A stretch of DNA of 64,000 nt from Leptolyngbya sp. BC1307 (GTDB lineage Bacteria; Cyanobacteriota; Cyanobacteriia; Phormidesmidales; Phormidesmidaceae), in NCBI RefSeq assembly GCF_002286735.1, contig NZ_NRTA01000002.1, forward strand, positions 186,001 through 250,000, in the 5' to 3' direction. The position numbers and the translations under genes are program-made. Under the pieces are notes generated by a model. It did no database searches. It had not been told where the DNA came from and saw nothing but the letters and a program-made list of their open reading frames with translations. This document shows, in pieces, positions 43,861 through 51,913 of the stretch (positions are counted from its first letter, which is position 1; every line of letters begins with the position of its first letter).

Positions 43861-46800
43861 ATGGCTCAAGTCATCGGCGCACTGCTGATTTTTACGCTGG
43901 TTCCGGTGCTGGGTGCGCTGCCGCTGACAGGCTGGATTGTCCGGCTGCTGACGGGTAAGCAGCTCGCCAAAATTGGGACAGGCAATGTGGGTGTCTCTGC
44001 CGCTTTCTATCATGGGGGCACAGCTGTTGGCTTGCTTTCTGTGGCGGCTGAGGCGATGAAAGGCATCGTCGCCGTGCTGATTGCCCGCTATTTTTTTGGC
44101 GGTGACCCGATCTGGCCGGTGCTTTCTCTCATATTTTTAGTGATGGGCCGGTACTGGGGCAGTCAGGGAGCGGGCACAACGAATGTCGCCTGGGGTTTTC
44201 TGGTCTACGATCCGGTGGTGACAGGTCTGGTCTTCTTGATTAGTCTGTTTGGCTTTACCGTTTTTCGAATGCGGCAGCAGGGGCGACTGCTGGTGCTGGT
44301 GCTGATGCCAGTGCTCACCGCGCTGCGACATCCTGCGGATGGAATGCGGGTGCTGATAGTGGCCTGTCTATCTGGGCTGATTGCCTGGATTTATCAAAAA
44401 ATACCGGATGATCTAGAGATGCCTGCGACCCAAAGTGCCGGAAACTCACGGCGGCTGTTTCGGTTTTTTCAAGGCGATCGCGCCCTCAAATCCCTATCTA
44501 CCGTTTTGTCGGCTGACGAAGTTGGCAATAAAGCCGCGACCCTGTCTCAGCTCTACGCCTGGGGCTATCCGGTGCCGCCGGGCTATGTGCTGCCTGCGGG
44601 TGATGATCCAGCAGCGCTGATTGCAGCGGTTTCACCGAGCGCAGCAGACCCGGTCGTCGCCAGATCTTCCGCTATTGGCGAAGATAGTCTCACCGCTTCA
44701 GCAGCCGGTCAGTACGTCTCAGTCACTGAAATTATGAGCACAGCGGCTTTGGGCCAAGCGATCGCCGTCTGTTTTGAAGCTTACAACCGACCTAGCGCCC
44801 TTCGCTACCGCCGGGATCGGGGCCTGCCCGAGGGCAAAATGACAGTGCTGGTGCAGCCCTACATCACCGGGGTATTTTCGGGCGTTGCTTTTAGCCGCGA
44901 CCCGATCACTCAAGCCAGCGAGGTGGTGGCAGTAGAGGCGCTGCCAGGCGGCGCTGATCGGGTGGTTTCGGGGCAGATTACACCGGAGCGCTATCAGGTC
45001 AGTGTGAGCGAGCCGTCAGCCCATTCAGCGGCCCATTCAGGGACGTGGGAGCTGCCGCCAGAAGAGACGCTGCCTGTGAACGGTCAGGGGCAGGTGCCGC
45101 TGCGGCTGATTCAGCAGGTGGCTTATCTCGCGCGTCATATCGAAAATAGCTGTCATGGCGTGCCGCAAGACATTGAGTGGACCTTTGATGGCGAGCAGCT
45201 CTGGGTGTTGCAAAGCCGCCCGATCACCACATTGCTACCGATCTGGACGCGAAAAATCGCTGCTGAGGTGATTCCGGGCGTCATCCGCCCGCTCACCTGG
45301 TCGATTAATCAGCCGCTGACCTGTGGCGTTTGGGGCGATCTGTTTACAACCGTGCTTAAAAATCGAGCCGCCGATCTCGACTTTTCGCAAACGGCCACGC
45401 TGCACTATGCCCGCGCCTACTTTAATGCCACGCTGCTGGGCGATATCTTCACCCGCATGGGCCTGCCGCCCGACAGTCTGGAGTTTTTGACCCGAGGGGC
45501 TAAGTTTAGCCGCCCGCCGCTGCTGGTCACCCTGCGCAATGCGCCGGGGCTGCTGCGATTACTGCGGCAAGAGATGTCGCTACCGGCTGAGTTTGCCCAG
45601 GCCGATCAGAGCGTCTTTAGCCCGGCCCTGCAGCACTGGCGGCAGCAACCTTTGGCACAGCTCTCAGAAGGTGCGATCGCCGAACGCATTACCGAAGTCC
45701 TCTCTCTGCTGGAGCAAGCCACTTACTTCAATATTTTGGCTCCGCTGAGCTTAGCCTTGCGGCAGGCCATCTTCAAGGTAGATTTGGCCGCGCTTGACAG
45801 TCGCCGCAATCCCGAATTGCGAGCGCTGGAAGATTTAAAGAAAATGGCGACTCAGCTGCGATCGCTCCTCCCCGAACTCGGCTTAAGTTCAGATATCAGT
45901 ACAGACCCTGATTCCGATACGCGCACGCCGCCGAGCAACGGAGCCTCTTTGTTTGCAGCTCTTTCTGAGCATCCCGACGGTCAGCTAGCTTTTGACCAGC
46001 TTGACCAGTTCTTAGATGAATATGGCTACTTGAGCGAAGTCGCGACTGATATTGCAGTGCCCACCTGGCGCGAGTCGCCGCAGCCTGTCCGCGAACTGCT
46101 GACTCAATATCTGTTTGACCCACCCGCGCCGCCTGCTGAGCGTAAAGCGGTGACCGGATGGCGCGATCGCCAGGTGCAGGCCCGCTTAGACTTAAAAGGC
46201 CGGGTCGCAGAAGTCTACGACCGGCTGCTAGCCGTTCTGCGAAGCTGCTTTGTCACCTTAGAAAGCCACTGGCTGAAGTCAGGCAAACTAGCGCTGCAAG
46301 GCGATATCTTTTTCCTCACCTGGACCGATATTCGCACCCAAATAACCGCCCCTCTACCTGCCGCCGAGCTGCAGCTTAAAGTGGATACCGCCAAAGCGCT
46401 CTGGCAGCGTCAGGGTAAGTACCGGGCTCCCTACCTGGTCTACGGTCAGGCCCCGCCAGTACCCGTTGCCGCTAAGCCCCTGATCTCAGCAGGCATTTTG
46501 CGCGGTATTGGGGCCAGTGCCGGACAGATTGAAGGCACCGTGCGCGTGTTAGAAAATCTGGCAGATGCCGCCGACTTCAGCGCCCCGTCAGCTAGCTCCT
46601 CAACTCAGGATTTCCCAACTGTCGAGGCCCAGACTGTCGATGCCCAGACTATTGATGCCCAAACCATTTTAGTAGTGCCCTACACCGATGCTGGCTGGTC
46701 GCCTCTACTAGCTCGCATCGGTGGACTGGTCGCGGAAGTCGGCGGTCAGCTCTCGCATGGAGCCATCGTCGCCCGCGAGTACGGCATTCCTGCTGTGATG

Positions 46801-46884
46801 GATGTCACCGACGCCACTCAGCGACTGACGACTGGCCAGCGTGTCCGTATTGATGGACAGCAAGGAACTATCGAAATCTTGTAG
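43861..46884 (+). CDS. PlsY-like membrane domain fused to PEP-synthase-type dikinase (ATP-grasp + phosphohistidine)
   Basis: A 1007-residue fusion. Residues 1-185 contain about five membrane helices with PlsY (acyl-phosphate:glycerol-3-phosphate acyltransferase) landmarks: KIGTGNVG, EAMKG and GSQGAGTTNVAWG, though the canonical Asn/Arg and GGKG residues are altered. Residues 210-470 are a pyruvate-phosphate-dikinase N-terminal ATP-grasp (VVARSSAIGEDSLTASAAGQY; LVQPYITGVFSGVAFSRDP; ending LWVLQSRPI). A long helical middle follows (480-830). The end holds a phosphohistidine domain with GGQLSHGAIVAREYGIPAV. The PEP-binding TIM barrel is absent, as in rifampin phosphotransferase-like enzymes. A short Val-Asp-Ala-Gln-Thr repeat lies near 925. 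The lipase-like neighbour suggests a lipid or polyol substrate (inference). Confidence 0.88.
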   Translation: MAQVIGALLIFTLVPVLGALPLTGWIVRLLTGKQLAKIGTGNVGVSAAFYHGGTAVGLLSVAAEAMKGIVAVLIARYFFGGDPIWPVLSLIFLVMGRYWGSQGAGTTNVAWGFLVYDPVVTGLVFLISLFGFTVFRMRQQGRLLVLVLMPVLTALRHPADGMRVLIVACLSGLIAWIYQKIPDDLEMPATQSAGNSRRLFRFFQGDRALKSLSTVLSADEVGNKAATLSQLYAWGYPVPPGYVLPAGDDPAALIAAVSPSAADPVVARSSAIGEDSLTASAAGQYVSVTEIMSTAALGQAIAVCFEAYNRPSALRYRRDRGLPEGKMTVLVQPYITGVFSGVAFSRDPITQASEVVAVEALPGGADRVVSGQITPERYQVSVSEPSAHSAAHSGTWELPPEETLPVNGQGQVPLRLIQQVAYLARHIENSCHGVPQDIEWTFDGEQLWVLQSRPITTLLPIWTRKIAAEVIPGVIRPLTWSINQPLTCGVWGDLFTTVLKNRAADLDFSQTATLHYARAYFNATLLGDIFTRMGLPPDSLEFLTRGAKFSRPPLLVTLRNAPGLLRLLRQEMSLPAEFAQADQSVFSPALQHWRQQPLAQLSEGAIAERITEVLSLLEQATYFNILAPLSLALRQAIFKVDLAALDSRRNPELRALEDLKKMATQLRSLLPELGLSSDISTDPDSDTRTPPSNGASLFAALSEHPDGQLAFDQLDQFLDEYGYLSEVATDIAVPTWRESPQPVRELLTQYLFDPPAPPAERKAVTGWRDRQVQARLDLKGRVAEVYDRLLAVLRSCFVTLESHWLKSGKLALQGDIFFLTWTDIRTQITAPLPAAELQLKVDTAKALWQRQGKYRAPYLVYGQAPPVPVAAKPLISAGILRGIGASAGQIEGTVRVLENLADAADFSAPSASSSTQDFPTVEAQTVDAQTIDAQTILVVPYTDAGWSPLLARIGGLVAEVGGQLSHGAIVAREYGIPAVMDVTDATQRLTTGQRVRIDGQQGTIEIL

Positions 46885-46981
46885 ATTGAGTACAGAGTAA
46901 ACTGTGATACACCAGACACTCAAAATAGACCTGAAGACACCGCTCTGAATACGTCACTAGAATACGCCTGATTTAGCCGTA

Positions 46982-47935
46982 ATGACCTCGACCCAAACTT
47001 CTTCACAAGGTGTCTCTGAGGGCACCTTTAGCGGCTCAAATTCTCTCCAGCTTTTCTACCAGAGCTGGTATCCGCCTTCGCTGACAGAAACGACGGCTGA
47101 TATATCAGCTGCAGACGCTAATCCATCAGCCACAGCCGGATCACCAATCCGAGGCGTATTGGCTTTGATACATGGCCTGGGCGAACACTCGGGGCGCTAT
47201 TGCAATGTGGTCAAGGCACTGACAGCAGAGGGCTACGCGGTTTTTGCTTTTGACAATCAGGGGCACGGTCGGTCTGAAGGGCAGCGGGGGCATATCGACC
47301 ACTGGCAGGACTATCGCAAAAATACTCAGGCTTTTCTACAGATGGTTCGCCAACAGGAGCCAACCGCGCCCTTGTTTCTGATGGGGCACAGTCTAGGCGG
47401 TCTGATTGTGCTTGACTATGTGCTGCGCGGCGCTCAGTCACCTCAGTTTCAAGCGGTAAACGTTCGGGGGATCGTAGTCAGCGCGCCGCCTATTCAGCCT
47501 TTTAACAGCACGGCTAGTTCGGCGCGAATTGCACTGGCTCGTCTGCTCTCCGGACTTTTACCGCGTCTGACGCTGCGCATGGGGCTCGATAAAAGTGGCC
47601 TTTCTCGCTGCCCGGAAGTAACTGATCAGATTGCCGACGATCCGCTGGTTCACTCCTGTGTGACGCTGCGTTGGGGCACCGAGACCCTTGATACCATTCA
47701 GTGGGTAAAAGCTCATATTGATCAGCTACAGCTGCCAATTTTGCTGATCCACGGAGAAGCTGATCCGATCATCGCACCCGCTGGCAGCCATCAGATTTTT
47801 CAGCAGATTCAAACGCCTGATAAGACGCTCAATCTCTACCCTGGTAGCTACCACGAGCCTCATAATGACCTCGATGCCGAGGTGGTAACTGCTGACCTGG
47901 TTAACTGGCTGAATGGCTGCCTGGCAGAGACTTAG
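46982..47935 (+). CDS. Alpha/beta hydrolase, monoacylglycerol lipase-like
   Basis: A 317-residue Hydrolase_4 (serine aminopeptidase S33/MGLL-type) enzyme with an intact triad: Ser in GHSLGG, Asp in LIHGEADPIIA, His in SYHEPHND. LIHGLGEHSGRYCNVVKALT is the characteristic oxyanion region and FDNQGHGRSEGQRGHI the lid-proximal motif of monoacylglycerol lipases. The first 45 residues are low complexity. Starts 97 bases after the PlsY-dikinase fusion on the same strand, so co-expression is plausible, and the substrate may be a glycerolipid. Confidence 0.9.
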   Translation: MTSTQTSSQGVSEGTFSGSNSLQLFYQSWYPPSLTETTADISAADANPSATAGSPIRGVLALIHGLGEHSGRYCNVVKALTAEGYAVFAFDNQGHGRSEGQRGHIDHWQDYRKNTQAFLQMVRQQEPTAPLFLMGHSLGGLIVLDYVLRGAQSPQFQAVNVRGIVVSAPPIQPFNSTASSARIALARLLSGLLPRLTLRMGLDKSGLSRCPEVTDQIADDPLVHSCVTLRWGTETLDTIQWVKAHIDQLQLPILLIHGEADPIIAPAGSHQIFQQIQTPDKTLNLYPGSYHEPHNDLDAEVVTADLVNWLNGCLAET

Positions 47936-48153
47936 GCAGACGACGTTAGTGACGACTTGCGGCAATACCGCCTTTCCTTCAAAAGTCTGTTAGGATGGTG
48001 CCTTGGCTGCGCATCTAGTCTGCGCGAGTGCCAGAAGCGATATTTGCTTACGGGCGGGCTAACCAGTCACCGCTAGCAATGCTTCAAACCCTTTTATGAC
48101 TTCTGCTCTTAGGCTAGTCCCGTGCACTGCGTTTGGGATAGGGCACCTCAGAC

Positions 48154-48175
48154 AATTGCTTAGGAGCAATTTTTT
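48154..48175 (+). promoter_or_regulatory. Hairpin with T-run directly before the DEAD-box gene start
   Basis: AATTGCT (48154-48160) and AGCAATT (48165-48171) form a 7-bp stem with a TAGG loop, followed by six T (48170-48175) and then, six bases later, the ATG at 48182. The only AGGAG ribosome site (48162-48166) lies inside the loop and 3' arm, 15 bases from the start. So the element could both terminate transcription and hide the ribosome site. Confidence 0.55.
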
Positions 48176-48181
48176 CAGCTT

Positions 48182-49600
48182 ATGACTTTCGATACTCTCG
48201 GTCTACGGGCCGAACTTTTGCGCGCAGTTAGCGAGCAAGGCTACAGCGAACCTACACCCATTCAGCGCCAGTCTATTCCGGTAATTGCGCAGGGCCGCGA
48301 CGTGATGGCCAGCGCTCAGACAGGCACCGGTAAAACAGCGGGCTTTACCCTACCGCTGCTGCAAAGGCTCTGTGAGAACCTGCCAGCCCAATCTGCCCAG
48401 GAGATGGCTGCGGCTACTGCCCAACCGGCAGGCAAACGGGCCGCTAAGTCGTCTGGCCCGATCATCAAGTCTCGGTCGGCCCAGGCTCAGACCGGACACC
48501 GCTCGATTCGGGCGCTGATAATCACGCCGACTCGTGAGCTAGCCGCTCAGGTAGGAGAAAGCGTTGCCACCTACGGTAAGTACCTGCCGCTGCGCTCAAC
48601 GGTCGTCTTTGGCGGGGTAAAGATCAATCCGCAGATTTCTAAGCTACGCCAGGGCGTCGATATCTTAATCGCCACGCCGGGTCGTCTGCTCGACCATGTC
48701 AATCAGCAAACGGTCGATCTGTCTCAGGTGGAGATCTTGGTGCTCGATGAAGCTGATCGCATGTTGGACATGGGCTTTATCCACGACATTCGCAAGATTT
48801 TGACGCTGGTTTCTGAGCAGCGGCAGACGCTGTTATTTTCGGCAACTTTTTCAGGGCCGATCAAAAAGCTGGCCGATAGTTTTTTGCGATCGCCCCAGCT
48901 CATAGAAGTCGCCCGCGCTAACGCCCCTGCCGAAAGCGTCGATCAGCTTGTGTATCCAGTAGATCGCCATCGCAAGAGCGAGCTGCTCTCATTTATTATC
49001 GGCTCTCGCAACTGGCAGCAGGTGCTGGTGTTTACTCGCACCAAGCACGGCGCAAATCGCCTGACCAAGCATCTGGAAAAAGACGGCCTCACGGCTGCGG
49101 CTATTCACGGCAATAAAAGCCAGGGAGCGCGCACTCGGGCACTCGCTGCCTTTAAAGCGGGGAACGTGCGGGTTTTAGTCGCTACAGACATTGCCGCTCG
49201 CGGTTTGGACATTGACATGCTGCCTCATGTCGTCAATTTTGAATTACCCAACGTCTCTGAAGACTACGTACATCGGATTGGCCGCACTGGGCGGGCCGGT
49301 AACGAGGGTCAGGCAGTCTCTCTGGTCTGCGTAGATGAGAAATCGCTGCTCAGAGATATTGAGCGGCTGCTCAAACGAGAGATTCCCAAGGAAGTGATTG
49401 CTGGCTACGACCCAGATCCGTCGATTCCGCCTGAGCCGATTCCCAATGGACGTAACAATCCGCGTGATGGCGGGAGATCTTCAAGTGGCGGCAGTCGCGG
49501 TCGGTCGTCTTCTCGGCCAAGTGGGAGTGGGCGATCGCCCACTCCGGTCATCAAGAGTCGCTCCGGCAGCGCTCAGCCTCGCCGCTCATCATCTAGATAA
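48182..49600 (+). CDS. DEAD-box RNA helicase (RhlE-type)
   Basis: A 472-residue ATP-dependent RNA helicase. Motifs appear in order: Q motif ([14 protein letters not shown]), motif I AQTGTGKT, Ia PTRELA, GG, TPGR, II DEAD ([11 protein letters not shown]), III SAT, then ARGLDI and HRIGRTGR. Between motif I and Ia is an insertion of about 35 residues (Ala/Gln/Lys-rich) containing IIKSRS; a matching VIKSRS occurs in the Arg/Gly/Ser-rich C-terminal tail, which resembles RNA-binding RGG regions. Cyanobacterial helicases of this group are often cold- or redox-regulated; the hairpin before the start codon fits post-transcriptional control. Confidence 0.95.
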   Translation: MTFDTLGLRAELLRAVSEQGYSEPTPIQRQSIPVIAQGRDVMASAQTGTGKTAGFTLPLLQRLCENLPAQSAQEMAAATAQPAGKRAAKSSGPIIKSRSAQAQTGHRSIRALIITPTRELAAQVGESVATYGKYLPLRSTVVFGGVKINPQISKLRQGVDILIATPGRLLDHVNQQTVDLSQVEILVLDEADRMLDMGFIHDIRKILTLVSEQRQTLLFSATFSGPIKKLADSFLRSPQLIEVARANAPAESVDQLVYPVDRHRKSELLSFIIGSRNWQQVLVFTRTKHGANRLTKHLEKDGLTAAAIHGNKSQGARTRALAAFKAGNVRVLVATDIAARGLDIDMLPHVVNFELPNVSEDYVHRIGRTGRAGNEGQAVSLVCVDEKSLLRDIERLLKREIPKEVIAGYDPDPSIPPEPIPNGRNNPRDGGRSSSGGSRGRSSSRPSGSGRSPTPVIKSRSGSAQPRRSSSR

Positions 49601-49640
49601 CATAGTCAGATCATGTCAGATCAGTCGAGCCTACTGGAGA

Positions 49641-50135
49641 TTACAGGTTAGGTTCGACTAGCCCACTGGCTTCACCCGGATAAAAACTTTCTGACAAAAT
49701 GGCCTCTAGCGAGTACGTTACGCCAGTCAGAAACGTTTTCTGAGGTAGATCGGTTTCTTTCATGGCCAGCATTATCCCTTTGCGATAGGCAGTTTCTAAA
49801 GCTTCGCTGAGGTAGGGCTTAAGGCTTGGGTTGTCTGCGATCAGTTCGCTGATGTCCAATCGCTGAATGCTGATGGTCGCCAGCCAGCTACGACTGCGTT
49901 TCTCGCGCTGATATTCCCACTTCAAGAGGTGACCTATTAGCACCGCTAGGCGATTTCGCAGTTCTTGTCTTTGTTGCCTGCCCAAAGACTCAATCTCCTC
50001 AATCACATTGACCAGGTCTATTTGTTGCCACTGCTGGTTGCGCAAAAGTAAAGACTGTCGCTGCGTCCAAGCGTAAAAATCGCTCTCGTAGAGACTGTCA
50101 GACTCAGGCGCTACTTCTGAATTGGGAGAGGCCAT
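49641..50135 (-). CDS. DUF29 family protein
   Basis: A 164-residue protein of the DUF29 family, common in cyanobacteria and often in several copies. The core is recognisable: LYESDFYAWTQRQSLLLRNQ, then IDLVNVIEEIESLGRQQRQE and HLLKWEYQREKRSRSW. All helical, no known activity. Start is the ATG at 50135 with GGAG nine bases upstream; the frame also runs from a TTG at 50150. It is on the same strand as the downstream-listed Uma2 gene, 70 bases away. Confidence 0.88.
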   Translation of the reverse strand: MASPNSEVAPESDSLYESDFYAWTQRQSLLLRNQQWQQIDLVNVIEEIESLGRQQRQELRNRLAVLIGHLLKWEYQREKRSRSWLATISIQRLDISELIADNPSLKPYLSEALETAYRKGIMLAMKETDLPQKTFLTGVTYSLEAILSESFYPGEASGLVEPNL

Positions 50136-50205
50136 TTCAAGTGACTCCAAACATACTCAAATTTAGCTGACATCAGCATCTAAACCCGTCCTCAAAAGCC
50201 GCCGC

Positions 50206-50865
50206 TCATCCTAAATCGGCCAGTCGCTTGCGCACCTGTTGACGCAACTCCCTAACGGCTCGGCCTTGGCCCACTTCTCTGGCTCTGGCCATGTATTTAT
50301 CAGCAAGTTCAACGATTGGCCAGCCGGGAAAGGTAGGGCTTTCCTCGACCTGAACATATCGCCCTGCCTGCAAAACATCTATGCGAAGGCAGTCTTGATC
50401 GTATCGCCACAGTTCTGGAACGCCCAAGGCTGCGTAAAGGTTCGCCTGAGTTTTAGAGGTGAGATTTACCTCAATCGCAAGATCCGGTGGTGGATCGACC
50501 GTAAGATCGATTCGGTCTTTGTTGAGTACCCGCTCGTAGTTTTGAATGTAGAATGAGTCATCTGGCTCAACGCCTTTACCCCGATCCTGGCGCTTCAGGG
50601 TTGTAGAAGCGGATGAATCATAGTCGATGTTTTGTTCATCTAGCAAAACTTTGACAATATCGCCTAAGGCAACTTTAGATTTTTCATGCCGAAAGAGAGG
50701 GGCCACAATCGTCAGCGTATTGTTATTGTAGGCAATGCGAGTACTGCGACTTTCTCCTAGTTCAGCTAAGATGGCTTCAAATTCTGACCAGCCGATGCCT
50801 TCCAAATCAACACGTTGACTTGGCAATACTTTGATTTGTCTAAGCTGTAGGGTTACCATAGGCAT
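50206..50865 (-). CDS. Uma2-family (DUF820) putative endonuclease
   Basis: A 219-residue Uma2 protein, with starts possible at ATG 50865 or 50859; the longer frame to 51054 is Pro/Ser-rich and unlikely to be translated. Core landmarks: GIGWSEFEAILAELGESR, LTIVAPLFRHEK, then EPDDSFYIQN, DPPPDLAIEVNLTSKTQ (the acidic active-site strand) and YAALGVPELWRYD. Unlike the copy at 18009 it has no heptad tail. Family role unresolved; nuclease fold inferred. Confidence 0.9.
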   Translation of the reverse strand: MPMVTLQLRQIKVLPSQRVDLEGIGWSEFEAILAELGESRSTRIAYNNNTLTIVAPLFRHEKSKVALGDIVKVLLDEQNIDYDSSASTTLKRQDRGKGVEPDDSFYIQNYERVLNKDRIDLTVDPPPDLAIEVNLTSKTQANLYAALGVPELWRYDQDCLRIDVLQAGRYVQVEESPTFPGWPIVELADKYMARAREVGQGRAVRELRQQVRKRLADLG

Positions 50866-51077
50866 CCGATGATCGCTCTTGTTCTCATTATAAAGCGATA
50901 CTCCGAAGGAGGAGCCAACAACCGGTTTTGGGATGGAATTTATATCATTTACCGGCTGGGGTGACACAGCGGCTGCAGAGTATGAACATAGAGAAGGCGC
51001 TACTGCCGGTATTACCGATACTGTTGGCGCAGGTCTTGCGGGCGACGATGGCAAGGACGCTTTTTTCCGCTGATTTT

Positions 51078-51476
51078 CTATTGCTGCGCTTTATAGGCTG
51101 CCCAGCCGCCAATGTCGGAAATGTCGGGCCAGCCGCCTTCGTCTATGAGGGCTTTGGGATAGAGCATGGCGATCGCCTTTTCCCCATCCTCTAGCGTCAC
51201 CTCTGCCGGGTACATATCGGGCGGCTCTGTCGAAACCAGATAGTTATACTGCTCTGCTGTGAGTTCGTACACTTCACCAGGAATCGAGATGCCGTTTGTC
51301 TCGGTCTGATAAATGCCAGGATGCCAGCCGTCTTTAACCGCATGCAGCCGGTAGCTGGGCGCTGTTTTAGCTTCGCGCAGGAAGGTCGCAGACTGGAGGT
51401 TTTGATGGTCGGGCTGACCGCGCAGGGCTGAGCCGCAAATGAAAACATGTTTAACTGCCGAAGCCGCGTCGGACAT
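51078..51476 (-). CDS. Stand-alone allophanate-hydrolase C-terminal-domain-like protein (gamma-glutamylcyclotransferase fold)
   Basis: A 132-residue protein with the hallmark strand HVFICGSALRGQPDHQNL, then SATFLREAKTAPSYRLHAV and DGWHPGIY. This pattern matches the C-terminal domain of allophanate hydrolases (AtzF/DUR1-type), which belongs to the AIG2/gamma-glutamylcyclotransferase fold; the N-terminal amidase domain is absent. The C-domain is thought to finish the breakdown of the product of the amidase. Here it lies divergently 437 bases from an M20 amidohydrolase plus ABC transporter, so a role in ureido-nitrogen use is likely but not shown. Confidence 0.82.
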   Translation of the reverse strand: MSDAASAVKHVFICGSALRGQPDHQNLQSATFLREAKTAPSYRLHAVKDGWHPGIYQTETNGISIPGEVYELTAEQYNYLVSTEPPDMYPAEVTLEDGEKAIAMLYPKALIDEGGWPDISDIGGWAAYKAQQ

Positions 51477-51643
51477 TATGCACTACCTCTGAGAAATTGA
51501 GAGAAATATAAGCTTAAAACGAGACGAGAAGTAAGCGCGGATGTAGCACTTGGCGGATTTCTCGGTATGCAGACAGGCTATTTCATAAGTCAATCGCTGC
51601 ACCTGAGGCACAATCAGCCAAGCATCACTAATCAGCCACCCGT

Positions 51644-51752
51644 TCTATAGCGTTGGCCACTTGGCTTGAATACAGCAACGCAGGTAAAACCTTTGCATAA
51701 CAACAGGCCAAGTGACTCGCGTTACCCGAATGCATCCGGGTAACGCTATAGA
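51644..51752. repeat. 109-bp fold-back element with mutually exclusive hairpins
   Basis: TCTATAGCGTT (51644-51654) is a perfect reverse complement of AACGCTATAGA (51742-51752), and CACTTGGC (51658-51665) of GCCAAGTG (51707-51714). Inside the right arm GCGTTACCCG (51719-51728) pairs with CGGGTAACGC (51737-51746), using the same bases as the outer stem, so the two folds compete. It could be a MITE-like inverted-repeat insertion or a structured RNA switch. No target duplication is obvious. Confidence 0.6.
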
Positions 51753-51782
51753 TAAACCTGATACAGTTTCGCTGCCTGATCA

Positions 51783-51809
51783 ATTGTATACAGTATACAT
51801 ATATACAAT
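51783..51809. promoter_or_regulatory. GTATAC-rich palindrome with GTA-N8-TAC match, upstream of the amidohydrolase
   Basis: ATTGTATA (51783-51790) and TATACAAT (51802-51809) are perfect inverted repeats around GTATAC (51793-51798). Within it GTA-N8-TAC (51793-51806) matches the NtcA nitrogen-regulator consensus, though a clear TAN3T at the usual spacing is not found. GTATAC palindromes are also typical of GntR-family operators. It lies 105 bases upstream of the GTG start. Confidence 0.5.
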
Positions 51810-51844
51810 GTCGGGAAGAAAAAGCCTCAAGCAGTATCCTATTA

Positions 51845-51864
51845 CCCAGAAAATTGTTTCTGGG
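51845..51864 (+). promoter_or_regulatory. Leader hairpin before the M20 amidohydrolase
   Basis: CCCAGAAA (51845-51852) pairs perfectly with TTTCTGGG (51857-51864) around a 4-base loop, 38 bases before the AGGAGG ribosome site (51902-51907). No T-run follows, so a structured leader is more likely than a terminator. Confidence 0.5.
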
Positions 51865-51913
51865 GGTATTAAAGATCGTTTACAGAGCATCTACAACCCT
51901 CAGGAGGGCATGA

